DNA of 64,000 bases from the NCBI GenBank assembly GCA_958349055.1, contig CATWBO010000002.1, positions 1 through 64,000 on the forward strand. The letters are read 5' to 3'. A program made the position numbers and the translations under genes. Shown here one piece after another: positions 1 through 9,524 of the stretch. The notes under the pieces were generated by a model. The model did not search any database and was not told the DNA's origin. It saw only the letters and a list, made by a program, of their open reading frames with translations. Numbering within the stretch: the first letter of the stretch is position 1; each line of letters opens with the position of its first letter. Source of the DNA: an uncultured bacterium. Lineage in GTDB: Bacteria > Actinomycetota > Coriobacteriia > Coriobacteriales > Coriobacteriaceae.

Positions 1-1985
1 CTTTTATTATTTTCCGTTGTCCCCTAAGTGATGAAGTTGAATCTTTAATTAGGCAGGCAAAAAAACTCAATAAGCGCGTTATTTATGACATTGACGATTT
101 GGTTATCGACACTGCTTATACCGATTCTATTCCGTTCGTTAATGCAATGACTGCTCATGATAAGTCTTGCTATGACGATGGCGTCAAGCGAATGGGTGAA
201 ACACTGAAGCTTTGCGATTGCGCTATCACTACTACTGAGGGGATGGCGGAAGAACTAAAAAAATATGTTCCCAGGGTTTATATAAATAGAAATGTAGCAT
301 CTGAATCGATGATTGATTATTCGAATATTGCTATCTATCGTCGTGATGTACTCCCCAGCTTGCAAAGCTCAAGCGTCTTGCCTGAGGATAGGGTTCCCTA
401 CAAGCGAGCGGTTGAGCGTAGGGATGAAAAACAGAAAACTCAGGAAATCAGAATCGGCTATTTTAGCGGAAGCATTACCCATAATGCAGATTTCAATTTA
501 GTGCTCCCAGCATTATCTAAGGTAATGGAGACTCATCACAACGTCACCTTGATGGTGGGCGGGGAACTCGATGTTCCTGATGACTTGATGCCATTTTCCG
601 AACGTATTGTCACGTTCCCATTTTGCGATTGGCGTCGGCTTCCAAATTATATTGCTTCCTGTGATATCAATATCGCTCCTTTGGAGAACACTCTATTCAA
701 TCGAGCTAAATCCGAGAATAAATGGATTGAATCATCGCTTGTTAAGGTTCCTACGGTTGCTAGCAATGTTGGCGCCTTTAAGAAGATGATTCAGGATGGC
801 GTTACTGGATTTCTCTGCGATGGTGTTGAGGACTGGTGTGCTGTCCTCAATCGTCTGATATTAGATTCTGATCTTAGGAAGAGTGTCGGCGAATCTGCAT
901 ATTTATACTGCCATGAGCACTGCACTACTGTTTCGGCTGCTAAAGCAATCCGAGATATTATTGTAAAAGAACAATCTCCCAATCTCGGAATGGTCATGCC
1001 GAGCGTGAATACTAGCGGTGGTGTCTTAGTCGCCCTTAGGCACCTGTGCATTCTTCAGGACGCTGGTGTTGATGTATTAATACTTAATACCGACGATTCA
1101 ACAAAGTGGCTTGAAGTTATCGGACATCGTATTCCTGTTCTTAATCGTGTCGTTCCAAGTGGCAAACTCGATAAATGCCCTTTGTCGGGTGCAATTGATA
1201 CTGCGGTTGCAACCCTTTGGGATACTCTTGATTTTGTTAAACGCTATCCCCGTATTGGTAAGAAAAAGTACTTGGTTCAGAACCTGGAGACTGATTTTTA
1301 TCTTCCAGGAGATAGGCTGCGTCTTCAGGCGAATTCTACTTATTTAAATAACGATATTGACTACCTGACGATCTCGCCTTGGTGCGAGGAATGGCTTCAT
1401 GATAGGTTTGGTCAGAATTGTAAGTCGGTTCCGAATGGACTCGACCTTGCCTCGTTCCCTCATTCTGAGCGTGATTTCTCTATGCCTAAAATTCGGATAC
1501 TTATTGAGGGGGATTGCGGTTCGGATTATAAAAATGTTGATGAAGCTTTCAGGGTAGTGGAAAGGCTTGACTCTGAAAGATATGAGATTTGGTATATGAA
1601 CTACACTGGTAAAAAGAAGCCTTGGTACCGTATCGATAATTTCCTCGGTAGAGTGCCGCATGATCAAATATCAGACATCTATAACCAGTGTCATATTTTA
1701 TTGAAGACAAGCATTCTCGAAAGTTTTTCATATCCCCCGTTGGAGATGATGGCGACCGGCGGCTTTGTTGTTGCTGTTCCCAATGGAGGTAACGCAGAGT
1801 TCCTTCGCGATGGATCGAATTGCTTGCTTTACGGCCGTGGAGATATTGATGCTGCGGTGAGCTGCATTAATCGCATCGTTAATGATCGCGGTCTTCGTGA
1901 GACGCTGTATGGCGGGGGATTGAAGACTGCGGAGGAGAGGGACTGGTCAAAACTGACGGATAAAGTCGTTCACCTATATGACTGA
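1..1985 (+). CDS. Glycosyltransferase, two-domain, WsaF-like C-terminus (5' partial)
   Basis: The reading frame is open from the first codon at position 3, so the gene begins left of the window; the TTG at 99 is an internal codon. The first visible part has the RVIYDIDDLV segment seen in GT4-type transferases, then a Rossmann-type domain with RIGYFSGSITHNADF and a C-terminal donor-site stretch ending GVTGFLCDG. A second transferase unit follows, with VQNLETDFY and ISPWCEEWL, typical of WsaF-like rhamnosyltransferases, and an SYPPLEMMATGG donor-binding motif near the C-terminus. It probably adds sugars, possibly rhamnose, to a surface polysaccharide, since dTDP-rhamnose genes follow. Its base composition is clearly AT-richer than the rml genes, as is common in exchangeable polysaccharide loci. 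The substrate is inferred only. Confidence 0.88.
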   Translation, partial: FIIFRCPLSDEVESLIRQAKKLNKRVIYDIDDLVIDTAYTDSIPFVNAMTAHDKSCYDDGVKRMGETLKLCDCAITTTEGMAEELKKYVPRVYINRNVASESMIDYSNIAIYRRDVLPSLQSSSVLPEDRVPYKRAVERRDEKQKTQEIRIGYFSGSITHNADFNLVLPALSKVMETHHNVTLMVGGELDVPDDLMPFSERIVTFPFCDWRRLPNYIASCDINIAPLENTLFNRAKSENKWIESSLVKVPTVASNVGAFKKMIQDGVTGFLCDGVEDWCAVLNRLILDSDLRKSVGESAYLYCHEHCTTVSAAKAIRDIIVKEQSPNLGMVMPSVNTSGGVLVALRHLCILQDAGVDVLILNTDDSTKWLEVIGHRIPVLNRVVPSGKLDKCPLSGAIDTAVATLWDTLDFVKRYPRIGKKKYLVQNLETDFYLPGDRLRLQANSTYLNNDIDYLTISPWCEEWLHDRFGQNCKSVPNGLDLASFPHSERDFSMPKIRILIEGDCGSDYKNVDEAFRVVERLDSERYEIWYMNYTGKKKPWYRIDNFLGRVPHDQISDIYNQCHILLKTSILESFSYPPLEMMATGGFVVAVPNGGNAEFLRDGSNCLLYGRGDIDAAVSCINRIVNDRGLRETLYGGGLKTAEERDWSKLTDKVVHLYD

Positions 1986-2008
1986 TACTATAGTTTTAAT
2001 TTGATGGA

Positions 2009-2060
2009 TGCATACTTGCGGCAACGTAGACCTTTAAGTTAACGTTGCCGCAAGTATGCA
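2009..2060. repeat. 19-bp perfect inverted repeat before rmlA
   Basis: Arms at 2009-2027 and 2042-2060 are exact reverse complements (TGCATACTTGCGGCAACGT and its complement) around a 14-nt loop. No T-run follows, so it is not a typical intrinsic terminator, though it could still end the upstream transcript. The TTGCCGCA core recurs in the inverted repeat at 15944-16072. Confidence 0.8.
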
Positions 2061-2094
2061 ATGTTTGGCTGCTTTATTATTAAGGAGTTATGTT

Positions 2095-2994
2095 ATGAAA
2101 GGCATCATCCTCGCCGGCGGGTCCGGCACCCGCCTGTACCCGCTCACGCTCGTGACCTCCAAGCAGCTGCTGCCGGTCTACGACAAGCCCATGATCTACT
2201 ACCCGCTGTCCACCCTCATGCTTGCGGGCATCCGGGACATCCTGGTCATCTCCACGCCGACGGACCTCCCCAACTTCGAGCGCCTGCTCGGCGACGGCTC
2301 GCGCTACGGCGTGAACCTCTCCTACGCCGAGCAGCCCTCGCCGGACGGCCTGGCGCAGGCCTTCACCATCGGCGAGGACTTCATCGGCGGAGAGCCGTGC
2401 GCCCTGGTGCTGGGCGACAACATCTTCTACGGCAACGGCCTGTCCCGCCACCTGACGCGCGCCGTCCAGAACGCCGAGTCGGGCCGCGCCACGGTCTTCG
2501 GCTACCACGTCGATGACCCCGAGCGCTTCGGCGTCGTGGAGTTCGACCGCGAGGGCAGGGCCGTCTCCATCGAGGAGAAGCCCGCCGAGCCCAAGAGCTC
2601 CTACGCCGTCACCGGACTCTACTTCTACCCGGGCGACGTCGCCGCCAAGGCGCATGAGGTCAAGCCGTCGGCCCGCGGCGAGCTCGAGATCACCACGCTC
2701 AACCAGATGTACCTGGAGGAGGGGACGCTGTCCGTGGTCACCCTCGGCCGCGGCTACGCGTGGCTGGACACCGGCACCATGGAGAGCCTGCACGAGGCGG
2801 CGGAGTTCGTCCGCGCCGTGGAGCACTCCCAGGACCTGCCCGTGTCCGTGCCCGAGGAGATCGCCTGGGAGAACGGCTGGATCACGACCGCCGAGCTGGA
2901 GGAAGCCGCCAAGGCCTACGGCAAGTCGGTCTACGGGCAGCACCTGAAGAAGGTCGCCGCCGGCGAGATCGTCAACAGCCCGCGCGAGTACTAG
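2095..2994 (+). CDS. rmlA: Glucose-1-phosphate thymidylyltransferase RmlA
   Basis: Catalyses dTTP plus glucose-1-phosphate to dTDP-glucose, the first step of dTDP-L-rhamnose synthesis in the cytosol. The 299-residue protein has the nucleotidyltransferase signature [11 protein letters not shown] close to the N-terminus, followed by [16 protein letters not shown], and later LGDNIFYG and [19 protein letters not shown], all standard for RmlA. The ATG at 2095 is preferred over in-frame upstream codons because an AAGGAG ribosome site lies at 2082-2087 and family members begin MKGIILAGG. The gene is very GC-rich with strongly biased codons, unlike the genes on both sides. It is separated from rmlB by an inserted two-gene cassette. 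Confidence 0.97.
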   Translation: MKGIILAGGSGTRLYPLTLVTSKQLLPVYDKPMIYYPLSTLMLAGIRDILVISTPTDLPNFERLLGDGSRYGVNLSYAEQPSPDGLAQAFTIGEDFIGGEPCALVLGDNIFYGNGLSRHLTRAVQNAESGRATVFGYHVDDPERFGVVEFDREGRAVSIEEKPAEPKSSYAVTGLYFYPGDVAAKAHEVKPSARGELEITTLNQMYLEEGTLSVVTLGRGYAWLDTGTMESLHEAAEFVRAVEHSQDLPVSVPEEIAWENGWITTAELEEAAKAYGKSVYGQHLKKVAAGEIVNSPREY

Positions 2995-3013
2995 CGCCAG
3001 CTTGTTTTCTTTT

Positions 3014-3046
3014 AGGGGTCACCGTTTATCTGGTGGCCCCTTTCGT
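3014..3046 (+). terminator. Intrinsic terminator after rmlA
   Basis: A 10-bp stem with one G-T pair (AGGGGTCACC at 3014-3023 with GGTGGCCCCT at 3032-3041) is followed by a short T-run. It should separate rmlA transcription from the DUF4869 cassette. Confidence 0.75.
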
Positions 3047-3089
3047 TATGATTACGTTGACCATAAAGATAATATGATTGGGAGTGGAT

Positions 3090-3527
3090 GTGTTAAGCGT
3101 CTACTTTGGCGATATGCCAGAAGCGATTTACAACACAGCGACATATTTCAAAAACTCTTACCGGTCTACTTGGATTACGGATCCCTATGCAGTCTCGATA
3201 ATTAAAGATGTCGATCGATCGGATGTTGTCTCCGAAAACGTCATCGAAAGCCCCGTGCTTGGATCCATCTCCCCACTCCAGCTTTCTGGTGGCGTGAAAA
3301 CGCTGCTGCTTATGAGATTTGATCGTAAGCATATTTTTAACGCCTCTACCTGTGGTGACAACTGTGCCAAGTGGATTCTTGACATGGCGAAAGACCGCAA
3401 GCTCGTTGTGAATCTCTATCATGTGATGGACTTTGGTCGCGAGGATTTTAAAATTAAAGTCGTGAATAGCGGCCGAATCGTTCACAACATGGCCGAATTG
3501 ATTCACGAGTCGATTCCGTATCTGTAG
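3090..3527 (+). CDS. DUF4869-type protein, first copy
   Basis: A 145-residue cytosolic-looking protein of unknown function that I recognise as DUF4869-like from the opening LSVYFGDMP and the central LSGGVKTLLL (65-74) and NASTCGDNCA (84-93). The GTG at 3090 is chosen because GGAG lies at 3081-3084 and the second copy in this window (16259-16726) starts at exactly the equivalent residue. The two copies align without gaps and share roughly half of their residues by hand count. The conserved Cys pair in STCGDNC could be catalytic or metal-binding; that is speculation. The downstream ATPase begins 9 nt after the stop, so the two genes are probably co-transcribed. The pair sits inside the rml gene set and is AT-richer than it. 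Confidence 0.85.
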   Translation: MLSVYFGDMPEAIYNTATYFKNSYRSTWITDPYAVSIIKDVDRSDVVSENVIESPVLGSISPLQLSGGVKTLLLMRFDRKHIFNASTCGDNCAKWILDMAKDRKLVVNLYHVMDFGREDFKIKVVNSGRIVHNMAELIHESIPYL

Positions 3528-3536
3528 GTACTGCTT

Positions 3537-4511
3537 ATGAACGGTTCGCATCTCGTTAAGATTTCCCGCCGCAGGGGAACTAAGTACACATTTACCATCA
3601 AGCGGAACATCACTATTGTGCGTGGCGATAGTGGCACGGGTAAGACGACACTGTTTGACATGGTCGCAGACTACATGCGAACGGGCGAGCAGTCGGGTGT
3701 CTCCTTGCAATGCGATTGTCCCTGTGTCGCCCTGACCGATTATGATTGGCGAAACCAGCTTTCGTCCGTTCATGACTCGATTGTATTTGTCGATGAGGGC
3801 TTAAAAGAGATCCATTCTGATGAGTTTGCCCATCATGTGCTGTATTCCTCGAATTATTTCGTGCTGATCTCAAGGGCTGATTTCCCCAATCTTCCGTATA
3901 GCGTGGATGAGATTTACAAGATTAAGACGAGCGGAAAATACCATTCCTTCGTTCCTGTTTATCAAGATCGCGGAAATCATCGTTATGCTATTTCCCGATC
4001 GGCGCCAAAACAGGACTTTTCTATCCTTCTATGCGAGGACAGTAAGTCTGGTTTCCAGTTCTTTGAACGGCATTTCGCTGATAGTGAGCTTACCTGTGCT
4101 TCGGCCATGACGAACAGCGCGATTTTGGGCTGGTTGGATCAGCATTTCGACGATCGCGTGTTTGTTGTCGCGGACGGAGCGGCATTTGGGTGCTATGCGG
4201 ACCGCGTCCTTAAGCTGCAAGACATTCATCGCGATACTGTTACGGTTTGTCTTCCCGAGTCATTCGAGTGGCTTCTGCTGAGCTCTGGCGTAATTTCAGG
4301 GTTAGATGTTAAGGCGGTTTTGGAAACCCCAGAAGCCTTTGTAAACAGTGAGAAGTTTAAAAGCTGGGAAGACTTCTTCTATAAGTACTTACGCGATAAA
4401 ACTGGGAATTCGGTCTTCCGGTACGACAAAGACTGCATTCCGGAGGCGTTTTGTAGGGGAAGTAATTCTGCGAAGGTCATGGCTCTTATCGCATGCCGAA
4501 ATGTCCGATAG
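3537..4511 (+). CDS. Small P-loop ATPase partnered with DUF4869
   Basis: A 324-residue protein with a Walker A motif GDSGTGKT at residues 30-37 and a Walker B-like SIVFVDE at 81-87, followed by a YFVLISRAD strand (107-114) that resembles a sensor region. The fold of the first 130 residues is therefore an AAA or ABC-type nucleotide-binding domain, apparently without an ABC signature motif. The C-terminal two thirds match nothing I recognise; FSILLCEDSKSGFQFFE and VFVVADGAAFG look like alternating strand-helix segments and might form a Toprim-like or Rossmann-like unit. The start ATG at 3537 has only a weak upstream ribosome site, consistent with translational coupling to the DUF4869 gene. Function unknown; a defence or toxin-antitoxin role is conjecture. 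Confidence 0.85.
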   Translation: MNGSHLVKISRRRGTKYTFTIKRNITIVRGDSGTGKTTLFDMVADYMRTGEQSGVSLQCDCPCVALTDYDWRNQLSSVHDSIVFVDEGLKEIHSDEFAHHVLYSSNYFVLISRADFPNLPYSVDEIYKIKTSGKYHSFVPVYQDRGNHRYAISRSAPKQDFSILLCEDSKSGFQFFERHFADSELTCASAMTNSAILGWLDQHFDDRVFVVADGAAFGCYADRVLKLQDIHRDTVTVCLPESFEWLLLSSGVISGLDVKAVLETPEAFVNSEKFKSWEDFFYKYLRDKTGNSVFRYDKDCIPEAFCRGSNSAKVMALIACRNVR

Positions 4512-4520
4512 TTTTGTTGA

Positions 4521-5606
<1,086 letters not shown>

Positions 5607-5620
5607 GAGGGGAGAGAGAC

Positions 5621-7075
5621 ATGGCAGACATCGCATTCGAGAAGGACCTCGCCGTCGCCGAGACCGGCATCGGAGGCCTCAAGGTCGTCGACCTCGCCGT
5701 CCACGGCGACTCGCGCGGCTGGTTCAAGGAGAACTGGCAGCGCGCCAAGATGACCGCGCTGGGCATCCCGGACCTCAGGGTCGTCCAGAACAACGTCTCC
5801 TACAACGACAGCCGCGGCGTCACCCGCGGCATCCACGCGGAGCCCTGGGACAAGTTCATCTCCGTGGCCCGCGGTTCCGTCTTCGGCGCCTGGGTGGACC
5901 TGCGCGAGGGAAGCGAGACCTTCGGCAAGGTGTTCACGACCGTTCTGGATCCCAGCAAGGCCATCTACGTCCCGCGCGGCGTGGGCAACTCCTTCCAGGC
6001 CCTGGAGGACGGCACCGCCTACACCTACCTGGTGGACGCCCACTGGTCGCTGGAGCTGAAGAGGACCTACACCTTCGTGAACCTCGCCGACCCGGAGCTC
6101 GCCATCGAGTGGCCGATCCCTCTCGACGAGGCCACCGTCTCCGAGGCGGACCTCAACCACCCGATGCTCGCCGACGTCGTCCCCATGGCGCCCAGGCGCA
6201 CCCTCGTCACCGGCTGCAACGGCCAGCTGGGCCATGCGGTGCGCAAGCTCGCCGAGGAGCGCGGCGTCGCCAAGGACTTCGACTTCTGCGACATCGACAC
6301 CTTCGACATGTCCGACCCGGACGCCTACTCCAAATACGACTGGTCGCTCTACGGCACCGTGATCAACTGCGGCGCCTACACGGCCGTGGATAAAGCCGAG
6401 ACCCCCGAGGGCCGCGTGACCGCCTGGAAGGCCAACGCCACCGGCCCGGCCCTGCTCGCCCGCACCTGCGCCGGGCACGGGATCACCCTCGTGCACGTGT
6501 CCTCCGACTACGTCTTCGACGGCACGGCCGAGGTCCATACCGAGGACGAGCCCCTCAGCCCGCTGTCCGTCTACGGCCAGACCAAGGCCGCGGGCGACAT
6601 TGCCGTGGCCGGCTGCCCCCGCCACTACATCATGCGCAGCTCCTGGGTCATCGGCGAGGGGCACAACTTCGTCAAGACGATGAAGGCGCTCTCCGACCGC
6701 GTCGCCGACCCGGAGGACGGGCTCACGCAGGTCACCGTCGTGGACGACCAGCTGGGCCGCCTGACCTTCACGCGCGACATGGCGCGGGCCATCTTCCATG
6801 TGCTGGGGACGCACGCCCCCTACGGCACCTACGACTGCACCGGCTCCGGCGCCGTGAAGTCCTGGGCCGACATCGCCCGCGCCGTCTTCGAGGCCGCCAA
6901 CGGCAACGGGGACAAGGTCGTGCCGGTCAGCACCGCCGACTACTACGGCGGCGCCGAGGGACCCGTCGCCCCGCGCCCGGTCCACTCCGCGCTCGACCTT
7001 TCCAAGCTTGAGGCCGCGGGCTTCCACATGCCCGACTGGGAGGAAGAACTGGGGGAGTACCTCAAGACGCTCTAG
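5621..7075 (+). CDS. rmlCD: Fused dTDP-4-dehydrorhamnose 3,5-epimerase / reductase (RmlC-RmlD)
   Basis: A 484-residue fusion carrying the last two steps to dTDP-L-rhamnose. Residues 1 to about 190 form the cupin-fold RmlC epimerase, with the catalytic histidine in RGIH (H72), DSRGWFKENW near the start and YLVDAHWS later. Residues from about 196 form the RmlD reductase, with the NAD(P)H-binding GCNGQLG at 198-204, VSSDYVFDG, and the catalytic YGQTK (Y318, K322). The ATG at 5621 follows a strong GGAGGGGAG ribosome site. A single chain may channel the unstable 4-keto intermediate. Such fusions occur in some Actinobacteria; most bacteria have two separate genes. Confidence 0.96.
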   Translation: MADIAFEKDLAVAETGIGGLKVVDLAVHGDSRGWFKENWQRAKMTALGIPDLRVVQNNVSYNDSRGVTRGIHAEPWDKFISVARGSVFGAWVDLREGSETFGKVFTTVLDPSKAIYVPRGVGNSFQALEDGTAYTYLVDAHWSLELKRTYTFVNLADPELAIEWPIPLDEATVSEADLNHPMLADVVPMAPRRTLVTGCNGQLGHAVRKLAEERGVAKDFDFCDIDTFDMSDPDAYSKYDWSLYGTVINCGAYTAVDKAETPEGRVTAWKANATGPALLARTCAGHGITLVHVSSDYVFDGTAEVHTEDEPLSPLSVYGQTKAAGDIAVAGCPRHYIMRSSWVIGEGHNFVKTMKALSDRVADPEDGLTQVTVVDDQLGRLTFTRDMARAIFHVLGTHAPYGTYDCTGSGAVKSWADIARAVFEAANGNGDKVVPVSTADYYGGAEGPVAPRPVHSALDLSKLEAAGFHMPDWEEELGEYLKTL

Positions 7076-7097
7076 CCGCTATTACCTTATCGAGAGT

Positions 7098-7127
7098 AAA
7101 AGCCGCCGTTCGTTAACGGCGGCTTTT
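7098..7127. terminator. Bidirectional intrinsic terminator between rmlCD and yfhO-like gene
   Basis: A 13-bp perfect stem (7098-7110 with 7115-7127) with a 4-nt loop has A-rich and T-rich outer edges, so it can end transcription from both convergent genes. The yfhO-like stop codon lies in the hairpin. Confidence 0.9.
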
Positions 7128-9524
7128 CTTATGCCTGGCGCAAAGCCCTGTCGCGACAAGAGCGGCAGCGGTTGCTAGGCTTACCGCGAGCCCCGCAGAG
7201 GATCCCGGGGTCTTATAGGTCATTTCGATTTTGTTCGTGCCCTTCCGCACGTTCAGGCATGACAGACCCTTATCAGCTGCAGGCACTAGCTCAGTGGTAG
7301 CTCCATTGACCATCACGCTCCAGCCTTCGTCGTAGGGAACGCTGAGCAGCAAACTACCTTCATCCTCGGCGGTATATTCGCCCTTGACTTTACCGTCCTC
7401 AAATACCGTCGGAATAAATTCGGTGGCCTTAAGCTCGTCTGTGATTTGTTTAAAGACTTCCAGATTCAGCGCGTAAAAGACCGGCTCATCGTTTTGGGGC
7501 ATATCGGTGTAGCCCTCTGCCGGCGTCATCGTTATGGTGTGCGAGCTCGGGCTGCCCGAGGCGTCCGCAATCTGGCGGATATTATTGTCGAATCTCCAAG
7601 CTTCGTTATTGATGACTCGCTCGTCGATAGTAAGTGCGACGGGCCAATAGCTGCCAGCGCTCGCATCTTTGTTGATGTGGAGGTACCCGATGGATCCCGC
7701 CGGTACGGTGACGTTCCATTGCTTTGCGCCCGGATTGTCTTCGGTGCTCGTGGCCTCGACCTTGGTATAGAGCTCAACATTGCGGCCTAGGATCTTGCTG
7801 TAGAGGTCGTTCTGCTTTTCGAAGGGGTTCTCGCCGTTAAGCTCGCTATTCATGATGTCTTTGGAAGCTGCGACGCCAACGCTGAGCGCGTATGGGTTTT
7901 CGTAGACCGCGCTCGCAGATCCAGTTTGGGTCGTATTGGTTGCAACGTATCCTGCGGGAGAATGCTCGGCGATGGCGTACTTGACTCCCAGCAGGGCATC
8001 GACGGCAAGGATGGGCTCGGCATAGCGGGTCGAAAACTCGCCGACACTGCTGTATCCAAGGGAGTTGAGCAGTGCGATTGCCTGCGGGTTGTTGGCGGAC
8101 GAGTACGACGAGAGTTGGTTGTAGCCAAGCGCCAGGCCTTCGTTGAGGGCGGCGCTATCGACGCGCGTGGTCGTTCGGTCGATGCGGTAGAACGGTGCCG
8201 CGTCTTGTTCTTGAATGGCGGCGATGGTGTTGGTCGCGTTGGCTACGTAAGCGCTGTTGGCGTCCTCGGAATAGCCCGCGTATAGCTGATTCCATACAAC
8301 GTGGGCGTTGGCAAACAATTCAATTGTCGTGAGTGCCAACAGGGGAAGGATGACCGCGGGGCGATAGGCTCGGCGCAATTTTGGCTGATCCTTGAACGCT
8401 TGCAGAGCGTAGCCAGCGGCCCACAGCGTAAAGAAACTCAACAAAAACGCCGTGCGCGAATAGAAGCCGTTGGGAACGCGCATGCCGCACCATATGTACT
8501 CGAGCGGGCTCAGGATGGAGCTGGCGATGAGGATGGCTGTGGCGACGAGTGTTGCGATGCGCGTCTTGGCTGGGACCTTGAGGTTGAACAGTATGCTCAC
8601 CGCAAGCAACATCATGATGACGCCGCAATAGAACTGCGGCGTATTATCGTTGTTCACCCACATGCAGGGGATAAAACCCCTGATAAGCGATTTGAGGCCG
8701 GTTTTGAGCAGTGGACCGAGTGCCAGAACGGGGCCGCCCTTGGACATGGCGAGGATGGTCGGCAGGAACGTCCAGGCGGACAGAAGCAGCCCAAGTACGA
8801 TTGCCCCGGCGAATCGTAGGGCTCGATCGAGCATGAGTTTCCAGCTAAATCCTTCTACGGCAACGTAATCCACAAACTCGACCAGCACGAAAATACAAAG
8901 GAACAGGATGCTGATATAGGCCGTATACCAGCAAAACATGACGTTGAGTGCCGTTGCGATAGCGAGGCGCGCCATGCGCTGCTCGCGGATGAGCTCGTAA
9001 CAACCGTAGGCGCAAATGGGAAGCAGAATCAGGCAATCGATCCAGAGCGGGTTGCGCAGGTTGCTGACGGTCCAGCTGCAAAACGTGAACGACACGGAAA
9101 GCAGGAATGCCGCGGACATGGATAAGCCAAAGCGCTTTTGCACATACCAAGCGCTGCTGATATGGATGCATCCGAGCTTGAGCGCGGTGATGACAAAGAC
9201 AAAGAGCGTGAGCTTGTCTGCGGGAAACAACATGCAGAGCAGGTTGAAGGGACTCGCGAGGTAGTAGCTATAGAGCCCCCAAGTGTTCATGCCGAGTCCC
9301 TGGGAAAAGGAATAGCGAAGGTTCGCTTCGCCCAAAAGGACGCGTCGGAACCACGCAAAGAAGTCGATGTATTGGTACTTTAGGTCGTTGGCGAGAAACG
9401 AGTTGTCGCCAAAGGGATAGACATGCCCTGCTATGGCAAGCGCAACAAAGAGCGCGATGGAAAACGTGAAGCAGGCAGCGTAAAACGCAACGTTCTTGAG
9501 CGTGCTGTTATTGGACCGTGTCAT
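7113..9524 (-). CDS. YfhO-type polytopic membrane protein
   Basis: An 803-residue protein with about a dozen predicted hydrophobic helices in its first 480 residues, followed by a long extracytoplasmic region and one C-terminal helix (SAGLAVSLATAAALVATGL). The N-terminal GDNSFLANDLKYQYIDFF matches the YfhO family, GT-C-like proteins thought to glycosylate lipoteichoic acid or other envelope polymers using a lipid-linked sugar donor. The ATG at 9524 is chosen because the hydrophobic domain starts right after it and it overlaps the preceding glycosyltransferase gene by 17 nt; the frame is open upstream to 9695 but only as an overlap. The adjacent GtrB-like transferase would supply the lipid-linked sugar, making a plausible three-component module. 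Acceptor and sugar are unknown. Confidence 0.88.
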   Translation of the reverse strand: MTRSNNSTLKNVAFYAACFTFSIALFVALAIAGHVYPFGDNSFLANDLKYQYIDFFAWFRRVLLGEANLRYSFSQGLGMNTWGLYSYYLASPFNLLCMLFPADKLTLFVFVITALKLGCIHISSAWYVQKRFGLSMSAAFLLSVSFTFCSWTVSNLRNPLWIDCLILLPICAYGCYELIREQRMARLAIATALNVMFCWYTAYISILFLCIFVLVEFVDYVAVEGFSWKLMLDRALRFAGAIVLGLLLSAWTFLPTILAMSKGGPVLALGPLLKTGLKSLIRGFIPCMWVNNDNTPQFYCGVIMMLLAVSILFNLKVPAKTRIATLVATAILIASSILSPLEYIWCGMRVPNGFYSRTAFLLSFFTLWAAGYALQAFKDQPKLRRAYRPAVILPLLALTTIELFANAHVVWNQLYAGYSEDANSAYVANATNTIAAIQEQDAAPFYRIDRTTTRVDSAALNEGLALGYNQLSSYSSANNPQAIALLNSLGYSSVGEFSTRYAEPILAVDALLGVKYAIAEHSPAGYVATNTTQTGSASAVYENPYALSVGVAASKDIMNSELNGENPFEKQNDLYSKILGRNVELYTKVEATSTEDNPGAKQWNVTVPAGSIGYLHINKDASAGSYWPVALTIDERVINNEAWRFDNNIRQIADASGSPSSHTITMTPAEGYTDMPQNDEPVFYALNLEVFKQITDELKATEFIPTVFEDGKVKGEYTAEDEGSLLLSVPYDEGWSVMVNGATTELVPAADKGLSCLNVRKGTNKIEMTYKTPGSSAGLAVSLATAAALVATGLCARHKKSRR

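Noticed and set aside
99..101. TTG as the start of the first glycosyltransferase
   Set aside because: The frame is open to the window edge, and the residues before 99 (RVIYDIDD) fit the family, so the TTG is an internal leucine codon.
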